A stretch of DNA of 61,933 nucleotides from Anaerocolumna sp. (GCA_029256725.1 JAQSXJ010000028.1:1-61933); one strand, 5' to 3'; positions 1 to 8,912 are shown, counted from the stretch's first letter. The notes: generated from the letters alone by a model not told the origin. Numbers and translations: made by a program.

Positions 1-786
1 TTATTACCCCTCAGCTTTTATTACCCATCAGCACTCTTACACCTTGGTTTTCCCAGGGGTAAGGGTGTTATTTTATTGATTAATTACGCAGATAAGAATA
101 TTTACGAATAATTGCTCAACTTAAAGATTACTATGGCATTCTCTTAAATGCCAAGTTATAATATATATCACACAAACCATATTTTTACATTTTTATTATG
201 AAGATTCTAGTTACAAATAAAATAGTAATTATATGGTCAATATTTTTACATCGACAACCTACTATATATTCTATTACTATATTAGCTGCCTGTTATTAGG
301 CTACTTATAATAAAGTCTACTCATTATAAAAGCTGCTTATTATAAAAGTCTACTCATTATTTTAGATACATTACACCGGCTGCTTATTACTTGGTCTACT
401 CATTATATAAGCTACATATTTTAAAACTGATCAACTTTATATGTCATCATGCTACTCTCAACTCTGGGCAATCATTTAAATCTGACTCAACTATTCCATC
501 CCTATTGCGCTAGTAAAATATTGATTTATCCTCTTTAGGACCATTTTATTTACCTTCTAACGGACTCAATTTCATTTCATAATACATTAATTTCACCGGC
601 CTACACGGATTTCATTCTATGAAGAAAGGAGGTTTCATAACTGACTAACTTGTTCAGACATCCTGTAATTGGGGTTTTACCGGCAACCTGAACAGCGAGG
701 GAAGGCTGTATGTTTATGGGCTGGAGCATACACTTTGCCTTATATTTCTGTAACATTAAATTTATAAAGAAGGGAAGGTATAAATA
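1..786. other. AT-rich intergenic region upstream of the GH5 gene
   Basis: No credible gene is visible in these 786 bases. The first 80 bases hold an imperfect hairpin (ACACC...GGTGT, about 41-69) followed by a T-rich run, possibly the terminator of a gene outside the window. Positions 296-420 carry a degenerate tandem repeat (separate entry). A short open stretch at 646-753 has no start codon and no recognisable product. A GAAGGGAAGG ribosome binding site just before 787 serves the GH5 gene. Confidence 0.6.
296..420. repeat. Degenerate alternating tandem repeat
   Basis: The 13-mer GTCTACTCATTAT occurs exactly at 315-327, 348-360 and 394-406. Between and around these copies is a second motif of the form GCTnCTTATTATAAAA (about 299, 332, 379 and 411). 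The two motifs alternate, making a compound unit of about 33-46 bp. The role is unknown. Confidence 0.75.
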
Positions 787-3765
787 ATGAAAAAACGTCT
801 TTTATTTTTATGTACACTTATTACATTTATATTTCTGCTGCTGTCAACAGGACAAGCAGTGTCAGCGGCAGATACACAGCATCCCGGTTTTCGGGTAGAG
901 GGTCGTTTTCTCTATGACAACCAGGGCGAAAAAGTAATCCTGTACGGTATTAATAAGATGATAGTCTGGACGGATAAGGATGGCATCCCCTCCTATTCCG
1001 AGATAGCAAAGACAGGGGCAAACAGTGTTCGAATCGTCTGGTCCCTGGAAGGAACTGCGGAAGAATTAGATCTTGCTATCCGCAACTGCCGTGCTGAAAA
1101 TATGATACCTATTGTGGAACTCCATGATGCAACAGGTGACTGGTCTAAACTGCCTGCTCTGGTTGATTACTGGATAAGACCAGATATCGTTGCTGTGCTT
1201 CAAAAGCATCAGGAATATCTTCTAGTCAATATCGGAAATGAAGTAGGACAGCAAGTATCGGAAGCTGACTTTAAAGCTGGTTACAAAACCGCTGTTAACA
1301 GAATGCGTACAGCTGGCATCCACGTTCCTCTGGTTATTGATGCCAGCAGTTACGGACAGGATATTAATATCCTGCAAAGCTGCGGACCCTACCTGTTAAC
1401 GGAAGATCCAGACAATAACCTTATGTTCTCTGTCCATATGTGGTGGCCGAAGGCCTGGGGCTATACTGCTCAGAGGGTAATTGACGAACTAACAGAAACG
1501 GTTGCCTTAAATCTTCCTCTCATAGTAGGTGAATTCGGCCATATATGGGATGAAACAGAATCCGGCAAGATACCGTATCAGACTATTATTGAGTATTGCT
1601 ACAAATATCAGATAGGCTATCTTCCCTGGGAATTTGGACCGGGGAATAATCCTCAGACCTTTCTTGATATGTCAACAGACGGTACTTACGATACACTTCA
1701 CGGGTGGGGTCTGGAAGTTGCCGTAACAAGTCCCTACAGCATCCAAAATATTGCTGAAAGACCTGTATCCATGCTCTCCAATCTTCCTGCCCTTTTACCG
1801 GCAGAGCCACTTCCTGCTGGCAATCTTGCGTTTGGAAGAACCGTCACTGCCTCTTCTTTAGAAAGCAGTCTCTATTCCGGTAATAATATTACTGACGGCA
1901 GTCTTGATACCAGATGGGCTTCCTCTCTCACTGATCCCAACTGGGTATCTATTGATCTGGGCTCTGTAAAGGACATAAACCGAGTTCTAATTTATTGGGA
2001 GGCTGCTTATGCAACCCAGTATAAAATACAGGTTTCTACAGATGGCACCGCCTGGACCGACGTCTACACCCAATACGGCGGTAAAGGACGAACAGAGGAT
2101 ATCAGTCTTACTGCCTCGGGACGATATGTAAGAATCTATGGCATGCAGAGGTATAATAACAGCTGGCCCTACTCCATTTATGAAGTAGGCATCTACGGCG
2201 CAGAATCCGCCTTAAGTGCTTCCATAAGTCCTGCTGCTGCCATATTCGATAAGAATACTGAGAAACAGTCAGATATTGCAATAACCTTAAATCCCAAGGC
2301 TAATACTCTAACAGCTGTTAAAAATAACGGAAGTAACTTACGTTCCGGTATTGATTATCTGGTAACAGGTACAACTTTGCTTGTTAAAAAAGAATATCTG
2401 GCTGCCCAACCGGTAGGAATATACCGGTTAACTCTGGACTATAACGGTGGTGTTGACCCGGTACTTGTCATAGCCGTTGGTGATACAACTAAAAGTCCCT
2501 ATATCAGACCAGGCAGAGTCGACTATAATAAAACAGCCGGAAGCCAGTCAGATGTTGTGATTACGGCCTCAAGCACCGGCACCTTAAACAGTATAAAGAA
2601 CGGTACAGGCACTTTAACAGCAGGAACTGATTATAGCATTTCCGGTAATCAGATAACCATAAAAAAAGAATACTTAAACCGGCAAACCCTTGGCATTACA
2701 CGTCTGACCTTTGACTATAACGCCAAATACAACCCTGTATTAAAAGTAAGTATAAGCGATACCTCACCTAGCTCTGTCATTACACCTATAACAGCTGCCT
2801 TTGAAAAACGATTACCGTCTGATATTACCATTAACATGACGCTAAACGGCAATACTCTATCCTCTATTTTAGATAACACTGCTGTTCTTACTACAGGAAC
2901 TGACTATATCATCAACGGCAATACGATAATCCTTAAAAAGGAATATCTTAGTACCCTGCCAACTGGAACTACCGCCCTTACCTTTGTCTTTAGTGCCGGA
3001 ACCGCACAGCTGCTTACTCTGTCCGTAACTGATACCGTACCAAACTCCGTTATAACCCCTGAGAAAGCTGTATTTGACAAAGACGTACCAGCTGATATTC
3101 CCATTGCTCTTACCCTTAACGGCAACTCCCTCCTTGCTATCTATAACGGAGCCACTCCTCTGATTGCCGGTAGTGACTATATCTTGTCAGGCAATACAGT
3201 TATCCTAAAGAAAGAATATCTCTCCTCTCTTTCGGATAGCACAATAAGGTTGATCTTTGATTTCAGTGCAGGCAACGATACAGCACTTGTAATCACAGGA
3301 AAATCAGCAGTTACCGGGCTTTCACTGACCTTCTACAACGGCGCGAAAACAGCGGAGGCAAATACTCTTTCCCTGCGCCTTAAGTTAACTAATACAGGTA
3401 CAGAAGCAATTAATTTATCCGATGTCAAGCTGCATTATTACTATACGAAGGACGGCAGCCAATCCCAAACTTTCTGGTGTGACTGGTCTCATGTGGGAAG
3501 CAGCAATGTAACCGGTAATTTTATTGCACTGGCTGCTCCTAAGGCTGGTGCTGATAACTATCTGGAGATCGGATTCACTACTGCTGCCGGCAGCCTGGCT
3601 GTTAATCAAAGTATCGAAATACAAATCCGGGTTGCTAAAGCTGACTGGTCTAACTATACCCAGACCAATGACTATTCTTTTCATGAAAGCGCTGACAGTT
3701 ATGTACCTTGGGAGAAAATAACGACGTATGTATCGAATATTTTAAGTTCCGGTATCGAACCATAA
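787..3765 (+). CDS. Secreted modular GH5 endo-beta-1,4-mannanase-like enzyme (GH5-F5/8C-X2x4-CBM3)
   Basis: This is predicted to be an extracellular glycanase, most like GH5 subfamily 8 mannanases (GANSVRIVWS, VELHDATGDW, YLLVNIGNEVG). Residues 1-28 are a signal peptide. The GH5 domain spans about 35-325, with likely acid/base Glu152 in NIGNEVG and nucleophile Glu249 in VGEFGH. An F5/8 type C (CBM32-like) domain follows at about 344-475, then four X2-type immunoglobulin-like modules at about 478-828, each with a K-K-E-Y-L signature, and a C-terminal CBM3 (about 835-985) that should bind crystalline cellulose. No dockerin is present, so it is probably a free enzyme. Many GH5 enzymes have NEP where this has NEV. 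The substrate (mannan rather than cellulose) is inferred from sequence resemblance. The ATG follows a GGGAAGG site. Confidence 0.9.
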   Translation: MKKRLLFLCTLITFIFLLLSTGQAVSAADTQHPGFRVEGRFLYDNQGEKVILYGINKMIVWTDKDGIPSYSEIAKTGANSVRIVWSLEGTAEELDLAIRNCRAENMIPIVELHDATGDWSKLPALVDYWIRPDIVAVLQKHQEYLLVNIGNEVGQQVSEADFKAGYKTAVNRMRTAGIHVPLVIDASSYGQDINILQSCGPYLLTEDPDNNLMFSVHMWWPKAWGYTAQRVIDELTETVALNLPLIVGEFGHIWDETESGKIPYQTIIEYCYKYQIGYLPWEFGPGNNPQTFLDMSTDGTYDTLHGWGLEVAVTSPYSIQNIAERPVSMLSNLPALLPAEPLPAGNLAFGRTVTASSLESSLYSGNNITDGSLDTRWASSLTDPNWVSIDLGSVKDINRVLIYWEAAYATQYKIQVSTDGTAWTDVYTQYGGKGRTEDISLTASGRYVRIYGMQRYNNSWPYSIYEVGIYGAESALSASISPAAAIFDKNTEKQSDIAITLNPKANTLTAVKNNGSNLRSGIDYLVTGTTLLVKKEYLAAQPVGIYRLTLDYNGGVDPVLVIAVGDTTKSPYIRPGRVDYNKTAGSQSDVVITASSTGTLNSIKNGTGTLTAGTDYSISGNQITIKKEYLNRQTLGITRLTFDYNAKYNPVLKVSISDTSPSSVITPITAAFEKRLPSDITINMTLNGNTLSSILDNTAVLTTGTDYIINGNTIILKKEYLSTLPTGTTALTFVFSAGTAQLLTLSVTDTVPNSVITPEKAVFDKDVPADIPIALTLNGNSLLAIYNGATPLIAGSDYILSGNTVILKKEYLSSLSDSTIRLIFDFSAGNDTALVITGKSAVTGLSLTFYNGAKTAEANTLSLRLKLTNTGTEAINLSDVKLHYYYTKDGSQSQTFWCDWSHVGSSNVTGNFIALAAPKAGADNYLEIGFTTAAGSLAVNQSIEIQIRVAKADWSNYTQTNDYSFHESADSYVPWEKITTYVSNILSSGIEP

Positions 3766-3783
3766 GAACCATAAGAACCATAA
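3757..3783 (+). repeat. Three perfect 9-bp tandem copies over the GH5 stop codon
   Basis: GAACCATAA is repeated three times without mismatch (3757-3765, 3766-3774, 3775-3783). The first copy encodes the last residues and TAA stop of the GH5 gene. Because the unit is 9 bp, each further copy gives another in-frame stop. Confidence 0.9.
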
Positions 3784-3800
3784 GATGAATGACTAATCAC

Positions 3801-3948
3801 ATAATGCCGGATTTATCTCATGAAGCTAATATACAAGTTGATTTTATTTCAGATTAGTTGGGTTCTGAACCGAATCGTAGAATTCTATATTATAATAAAA
3901 TTCAACTTGTATAAGCTTATTTACTTCATGAATAAATTCGGCATTATA
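3801..3948. mobile_element. 148-bp imperfect palindrome, MITE-like
   Basis: The left arm (3801-3851) and right arm (about 3895-3948) are inverted copies. They share ATAATGCCG at the ends, then ATTTAT, CATGAAG, TATACAAGTTG and ATTTTATT, with a few indels. A small GGTTCTGAACC palindrome sits in the middle. A TA dinucleotide next to each end would fit IS630/mariner-type target duplication, but this is inference. An 80-codon open frame through it (3820-4062) is an accident of the repeat. It could also act as a bidirectional terminator between the convergent GH5 and diguanylate cyclase genes. Confidence 0.6.
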
Positions 3949-4034
3949 CTTCTATTTATGATATTTAAGGATTTTAAGCTTCTTTCTTATCACTCATACT
4001 GCTGTTATTCCTCTGTCTCTTATTTCGCTCAACG

Positions 4035-4105
4035 GATTTCGTCCAAAGCTACAGAAAGTTAGCTTAATTTCATCCAAGCTATAAAAGGCTTGCCTGATTT
4101 CGTCC
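4035..4105. repeat. Degenerate tandem repeat over the 3' end of the diguanylate cyclase gene
   Basis: TTTCGTCC, TTTCATCC and TTTCGTCC start near 4037, 4068 and 4098. They are separated by related spacers containing AAGCTA...AAAG...GCTT. The middle copy covers the stop codon of the minus-strand gene at 4079-4081. Confidence 0.6.
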
Positions 4106-5614
4106 CTTTTCTTTAGACATGTACAGAGCACGGTCAGCCCTCTTTAGAATGTCCATACATTCTGTATCTGTCTTTTGAAAAAACGAAATACCGATTGATA
4201 TGGTTGGCTTAATTATAGTTTCTCCGGTAGGTATCTCTAAAGCTGATATAACGGACAAAATACTCTGAGCAAAGGCAAGGGCATTTTTCTTTTGCAAACC
4301 ATTAAATATAATAATGAACTCATCTCCGCCCCAACGGATAATTTTATCCGAGCTTCTTATAACTCCGCTGATGGCATTCACAATCTCCACCAGTACAAGG
4401 TCACCCGTTGCATGTCCGTATTCGTCATTGATTCCTTTAAAATGATCGATATCAAACATCATAATTACCGGGTCTGAATCACATTTTAAATACTTTCTAA
4501 AGGCTTTATTAATATCAATCGTACCGCTTCTGCGGTTACCTGCCCTTGTAAGAATGTCCTGATTCATTTCCGATTCCATTAATTTACTGGTATTATGGTA
4601 ACGTATTTTCTCAATTAAGGCTATGACACAATAACTTATAAACAATATAATGACAAAAACTAACAGCAATACCAGCATAAGCCGGGAAACAAGCATCTTG
4701 CTCTGCTGATTCATTAAATCGATGTCTTCTTGAATATCATCCAGATAAATTCCCATAGCAACCACCCAGTCATAATCTTTGTATAACTTTGCATAGGTCA
4801 GTTTCTCTGATATTCTATCATTTTCCAGTTCCTTGAAATAATAGGTAAAAAATAGCTCCCCGTCTTTGTTAATACCCTGTAGCTCCGTCTTATATGGTAA
4901 ATTTCCATTAATATCTTCTGTATTGGTAGAAAGATATGTTCCTTCTGTGTCCGGAAGATTCGGATGAACAATCCGTATTGCAAAATTGTCACCACCTGCA
5001 TAATTTAATATCTTGTGGACCCACACATAAGAATTATCACCGAATCTGGTACTCCTGATAATATCTGAGACTTCCGCCTTAACCAGTTGATCAGCATATT
5101 CTTTGCTAATACCAAGGAAGATGGTTTCCTCACCATGAGTTACTAAACGGTAGGTAGCCATTTCAGGAACCACATCCTTTAGCATATCCTCCCAATTGGA
5201 CTTTGAAAGATTCAATGGATCATATACAGCTTTATTCTCCTTCGTGTCCCATAGAATAACCTGTACAAATTCATAGTCCGGGTTTCCTTTAAAAAAGTTG
5301 ATAATGAAATTATTGAATTCATTTCTGGAAAGCTCAGTTTTTAGCTTGAGGACCGCTGCTGTTCTGGTCATGAACTTTTCCAGATATTTTACCTTCGTTT
5401 TCCTTCTGACATCAATTTCCGATATCATGTTATTAACGGTATCTTTAAGAATATCCTTTTTCATATTATAAACAGTTTCTTGGGTCTTGCTGATATAAAT
5501 ATTGCTGATTTTATCCAATGAGAATAGATAGAATCCTATCAGAACACCGCATAGAATACTTAAGATTGCTAGAGTAAATAAAGTATATCTACGTTTAATA
5601 ATACACGCCTCCAA
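4079..5614 (-). CDS. Membrane-bound Cache-domain diguanylate cyclase
   Basis: This protein should make cyclic di-GMP from two GTP in response to an extracellular ligand. A transmembrane helix lies at about 11-32, an extracytoplasmic Cache-like sensor at about 40-300, a second transmembrane helix at about 310-335, and a GGDEF domain at about 345-511. The GGDEF motif is intact at 429-433, and an RxxD inhibitory site (Arg420, Asp423) sits five residues before it, so product inhibition is likely. The start is uncertain. The TTG at 5614 overlaps the GGAGG that should be the ribosome binding site, which points to initiation a few codons later at ATT (5600-5602 or 5597-5599), a rare start codon. The gene stands alone between intergenic repeats. 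Confidence 0.9.
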   Translation of the reverse strand: MEACIIKRRYTLFTLAILSILCGVLIGFYLFSLDKISNIYISKTQETVYNMKKDILKDTVNNMISEIDVRRKTKVKYLEKFMTRTAAVLKLKTELSRNEFNNFIINFFKGNPDYEFVQVILWDTKENKAVYDPLNLSKSNWEDMLKDVVPEMATYRLVTHGEETIFLGISKEYADQLVKAEVSDIIRSTRFGDNSYVWVHKILNYAGGDNFAIRIVHPNLPDTEGTYLSTNTEDINGNLPYKTELQGINKDGELFFTYYFKELENDRISEKLTYAKLYKDYDWVVAMGIYLDDIQEDIDLMNQQSKMLVSRLMLVLLLVFVIILFISYCVIALIEKIRYHNTSKLMESEMNQDILTRAGNRRSGTIDINKAFRKYLKCDSDPVIMMFDIDHFKGINDEYGHATGDLVLVEIVNAISGVIRSSDKIIRWGGDEFIIIFNGLQKKNALAFAQSILSVISALEIPTGETIIKPTISIGISFFQKTDTECMDILKRADRALYMSKEKGRNQASLL

Positions 5615-5632
5615 TTACATGTCTTTACAGTC

Positions 5633-5670
5633 AAAAAAGAGGTCACTCATAACCCACGTACCCTCTTTTC
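5633..5670. repeat. Small AAAAGAGG...CCTCTTTT hairpin
   Basis: An 8-bp perfect stem (5635-5642 with 5662-5669) encloses a 19-base loop just upstream of the diguanylate cyclase. Its ends match those of the larger inverted repeat at 5889-6013. It may be a leader structure or a decayed copy of that element. Confidence 0.55.
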
Positions 5671-5888
5671 AGACATACAGATGCTTTTCTTATTTAAATA
5701 TTACTTTGACATTATATACCCTATTATAGACTAAAGTACCATTGGTAAGCAAGCCTAAACTATCACTTATTCAAAGCTATAATAATATTCCACACTTCTG
5801 CTGGCTTTATGATACTCTTTCTGTGATTTATCCTGCTCTATAAATAATCCTTTCAACAAATCTGGTTACAAAAATAATAAGTATTGCA

Positions 5889-6013
5889 AAAAGAGGATGT
5901 CACGAGTCATCTATAATTAGTAACAGCTGTCAGATACTACATAAGGAATTCATTGAATTCAATATCTAGAATCTAATAACTTGCTTAAGATAACTTCTGA
6001 GACACCCTCTTTT
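5889..6013. mobile_element. 125-bp MITE-like inverted repeat
   Basis: The outer ends AAAAGAGGATGTC and (inverted) AAAAGAGGGTGTC pair, and imperfect pairing continues inward for about 40 bases through ATCT/TTAG blocks. No open reading frame is present. It lies directly downstream of the minus-strand DUF1858 gene, so its minus-strand end (CCTCTTTTT) may also terminate that transcript. Confidence 0.5.
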
Positions 6014-6067
6014 ATGATTACCATTAACCTGCCATAAATCTGTTAGCAAAGCAGAATTATTACAAAA

Positions 6068-6271
6068 TTACTTATTCATATGATCATTTAACTGATTTAC
6101 CAGTTCCTCTACTTCTACACCATGTACGGCACAAGCATCTTCCAGACTTTCAGCAGAAGAAGCGGGACAGCCCAGACAATGCATGCCCATTTCGAAAAAA
6201 TAAGGAACAGTGGTATTATCTGCATTTAAAACTTCACCGATTAATGTATCCTTTGTTACCTGTAATTTCAT
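6068..6271 (-). CDS. DUF1858-domain protein (redox disulfide type)
   Basis: This small 67-residue protein consists of one DUF1858 domain, the family annotated as hybrid-cluster-protein-associated redox disulfide domain. It has the characteristic TIGEVL...MHCLGCPAS pattern with a CxxC pair, the usual family length, and no membrane segment. The biochemical role of the family is poorly defined. The ATG at 6271 follows AAAGGAGAAAAT; a longer reading frame continues upstream only because it runs through a repeat element. A second DUF1858 domain, lacking the CxxC, is fused to a binding protein at 60183. Confidence 0.85.
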   Translation of the reverse strand: MKLQVTKDTLIGEVLNADNTTVPYFFEMGMHCLGCPASSAESLEDACAVHGVEVEELVNQLNDHMNK

Positions 6272-6287
6272 ATTTTCTCCTTTCGCG

Positions 6288-6504
6288 AAGGGGCTGTTGC
6301 AAAATGAATGTAAGGCTGTAAAAGGCTCCATGACTTTCCTGTAATACACTGCCTGAAAGACATGCTGCCGATTTCGTGTGCTAAAAGCGAACAATTTTTG
6401 TACGATTATAGCACACGAAATTGGTAATGTGTCTTGAAGCCGGTGTGTGGAGGAAAGCCATGGGGTCTTTTACAGCAACATTGTTTAAAATGCAACAGCC
6501 CCTT
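6288..6504. mobile_element. 217-bp MITE-like element with long inverted arms
   Basis: The sequence starts AAGGGGCTGTTGCA and ends with its exact inverse TGCAACAGCCCCTT. Pairing continues imperfectly for about 100 bases per arm (shared blocks GCTGTAAAAG, CCATG, CTTTCC, ATTTCGTGTGCTA). The GGGGCTGTTGCA terminus resembles the ends of several insertion-sequence families; no transposase is encoded. It fills the gap between the lon stop codon and the ribosome binding site of the DUF1858 gene, so it may both terminate lon and supply the leader of DUF1858. Confidence 0.75.
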
Positions 6505-6509
6505 CCTGA

Positions 6510-8891
6510 TTAAACTTCTATCGCTAAACCGCCCATAACCTGCTGACTGAATACATGTTCAATCCTTGGCAATGAGATTTCTAAGGTTTCTCTTAATACA
6601 TCTTCAATGGTTTCTACCGGAATAACCGTGAGCTGCTGCTTTACTTCCTCGGGAACATCCTTTAAATCAATAATATTATCCTTTGGAATGAGAACTTTAT
6701 TGATACCCGCTCTCTGCGCACCAAGTAATTTTTCCTTCAGTCCGCCAATTGGAAGTACTGCTCCTCTTAAGGTAATCTCACCAGTCATAGCAATTTTAGA
6801 ATCCACTTTCTTGCCGGTAACCAGAGAGGCAAGTGCGGTAAATAAAGCAATACCTGCTGATGGTCCGTCTTTTGGCACAGCTCCGGAAGGAACATGAATA
6901 TGCAGATCTCTTTCTTTAAAGTTAACGGAATTAAGAGGCAGCCTGGATTTTAATAAGCTTAAGGATATCCTTGCGGATTCCTTCATAACGTCACCAAGCT
7001 TACCGGTTAACATCACCGCTCCGCCTCCTGGCATGTCCGTAGCTTCAATAAAGAGAATCTCACCGCCTACCGGTGTCCAGGCAAGACCCGTTACAACTCC
7101 CGGAGGATTGTCCTGCTGTGCTCTGTCATGCCTTGATACCTGTCTTCCCAATAACTCTTCCAGTGCATCTGCTTTGATCTGATATGGAATCTCAACTTTG
7201 TTGGATACAATCTTCTCAGAGGTAATTCTTGCAAGGGCTGCCAGCTGCTTTTTCAAACCTCTGACTCCGGCTTCCAGTGTATAATCATTGATAATTTTCT
7301 GAAGAACTTCCTCTTCTATTACCAGATGCTCTTCGGTCAAACCATGCTCCTCTAATACGGCAGGAAGTAAATAATTCTTAGCAATATGGAACTTCTCTTC
7401 CATCGTGTAGCTGGATACCTGAATTACTTCCATTCTGTCCAGTAAAGGTCCCGGAATGCTTTCTAAGGAATTAGCTGTTGCAATAAAGAATACATCGGAT
7501 AAATCATAAGGCAGATCCATGTAGTGGTCGGTAAAGGTGTTATTCTGTTCGGGGTCAAGAACCTCTAGCAGGGCACTGGCAGGATCTCCGCTGTAACCAC
7601 CGGCTACCAGCTTATCAACTTCATCAAGAACCATAACCGGGTTATTTGATCCTTCTTTTCTTATGCTCTGAATAATTCTTCCAGGCATTGCACCTACGTA
7701 AGTTCTGCGGTGCCCTCTGATTTCAGCTTCATCTCTGATACCGCCAAGACTTAAACGAATATACTTTCTGTCAAGTGCTTCTGCGATACTCTTACCAAGA
7801 CTAGTCTTACCGGTTCCGGGTGGTCCTACAAGAAGAAGTATAGAACCGCGTTTATCATTTTTTAGCTTCATAACTGCCAGATGCTGAATAATCCTATCCT
7901 TTACTTTATTAAGACCGTAATGCTGTTCATCCAGTATCTGTCTGGCTCTCTCAAGATTAATCGGCTTTGCCTCTGCTTTTCGCCAGGGGAGTGAGATCAG
8001 AAGTTCCAGATAGTTACGGATAACATTATATTCTGAACTGTTAGGACCCTGTGCTTCTAACTTGTCCAATTCTTCTAACGCTGCATTTTCAATGTCAGCA
8101 GGCATAGCTGCCTCTTTTATTCTTGCAAGAAAATCTTTATCTTTCTGGGTGCCTCTGTCTTTTCCTTCATTCAGTTCATCCTGGATAACTTTAAGCTGTT
8201 CCCTGAGTACGGACTCTCTATAATACTTATTGGCTTTTTCTGAGAACTTCTCAGAGATCTGCAGCTGAAGTTCTATGGCTTCCTTTTGTTTTAACAGATG
8301 GTCCATATACCTTAAGCTTCTGGACTTTAAAGATTCGATTTCAAGTAATTCATACTTCTCATCATTTGAGATAGACATGTATTGGCTTAAATATACCATA
8401 AGCGTATTTAAGTCCTTAAACTCATCTACAATTCTGCTATATTGTTCACCCCCCTGGAACTTACCGCTGATTTCCCTAATAACTTTCTTCAGATAATCAA
8501 GCATTTCCTCTTTGCTCTTATCATCTAAATCAGTATCTTCAGGACTGAGTTCATATTCTCCATGAATCAGACCATTAAGAAAATGCAATTCCTTGATCTC
8601 AACCCTGTCTTCTATCTTAACGGTAAGCAAAAGACCTCTTTCTGTCTTCTCCAGTTCATTAACCTGAAAGGTTAATCCTATATGATAGAAATCCTCTTCC
8701 TTTAATCCTTTTTGTCCAAAATTCTGCTTTAATGGCAGGATTATTTTTGTGATATCTTCATTATTCAGATATCGTAATTGCAGTTCATCGGGTGTCTTTA
8801 TATGAACTTTCGTTACTACACCCGGTAATAAGACTGAATTGGAAACAGGAAAAACAACTCCCTGGTTATTGTTATTATAGTTATCTGACAT
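6510..8891 (-). CDS. lon: ATP-dependent protease La (Lon)
   Basis: This is a cytoplasmic AAA+ serine protease that degrades misfolded and regulatory proteins. At 793 residues it is the usual LonA length. The N-terminal substrate-binding domain covers about 10-205, with a coiled region to about 300. The AAA+ module has Walker A GPPGTGKT at 356-363 and Walker B VMVLDEVDK around 419-427. The C-terminal protease domain carries the Ser-Lys dyad Ser678 (PKDGPSAG) and Lys721 (GGLKEK). The ATG follows GGGAAAGGATGATAGT. A TetR-family gene lies 102 bp upstream on the same strand, and a perfect 20-bp palindrome sits in that gap, so repression of lon by that regulator is likely. Confidence 0.97.
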   Translation of the reverse strand: MSDNYNNNNQGVVFPVSNSVLLPGVVTKVHIKTPDELQLRYLNNEDITKIILPLKQNFGQKGLKEEDFYHIGLTFQVNELEKTERGLLLTVKIEDRVEIKELHFLNGLIHGEYELSPEDTDLDDKSKEEMLDYLKKVIREISGKFQGGEQYSRIVDEFKDLNTLMVYLSQYMSISNDEKYELLEIESLKSRSLRYMDHLLKQKEAIELQLQISEKFSEKANKYYRESVLREQLKVIQDELNEGKDRGTQKDKDFLARIKEAAMPADIENAALEELDKLEAQGPNSSEYNVIRNYLELLISLPWRKAEAKPINLERARQILDEQHYGLNKVKDRIIQHLAVMKLKNDKRGSILLLVGPPGTGKTSLGKSIAEALDRKYIRLSLGGIRDEAEIRGHRRTYVGAMPGRIIQSIRKEGSNNPVMVLDEVDKLVAGGYSGDPASALLEVLDPEQNNTFTDHYMDLPYDLSDVFFIATANSLESIPGPLLDRMEVIQVSSYTMEEKFHIAKNYLLPAVLEEHGLTEEHLVIEEEVLQKIINDYTLEAGVRGLKKQLAALARITSEKIVSNKVEIPYQIKADALEELLGRQVSRHDRAQQDNPPGVVTGLAWTPVGGEILFIEATDMPGGGAVMLTGKLGDVMKESARISLSLLKSRLPLNSVNFKERDLHIHVPSGAVPKDGPSAGIALFTALASLVTGKKVDSKIAMTGEITLRGAVLPIGGLKEKLLGAQRAGINKVLIPKDNIIDLKDVPEEVKQQLTVIPVETIEDVLRETLEISLPRIEHVFSQQVMGGLAIEV

Positions 8892-8912
8892 ACTATCATC
8901 CTTTCCCTTGGT

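Noticed and set aside
296..420. CRISPR array
   Set aside because: Repeats are short and degenerate, spacers are not unique sequences of constant length, and no cas genes are present.
646..753. Short open stretch reading NWGFTGNLNSEGRLYVYG, vaguely like a dockerin or glycosidase end
   Set aside because: No start codon or ribosome binding site, too short, and no convincing family match.
600..786. Cyclic-di-GMP riboswitch before the GH5 gene
   Set aside because: Neither class I nor class II conserved blocks could be found; only a plain ribosome binding site is clear.
3820..4062. 80-codon plus-strand frame between GH5 and diguanylate cyclase
   Set aside because: It runs through the arms of the 148-bp palindrome and has no ribosome binding site; composition reflects the repeat.
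6272..6394. N-terminal extension of the DUF1858 protein
   Set aside because: These codons lie in the MITE-like element, and AAAGGAG sits directly before the internal ATG that matches the family start.
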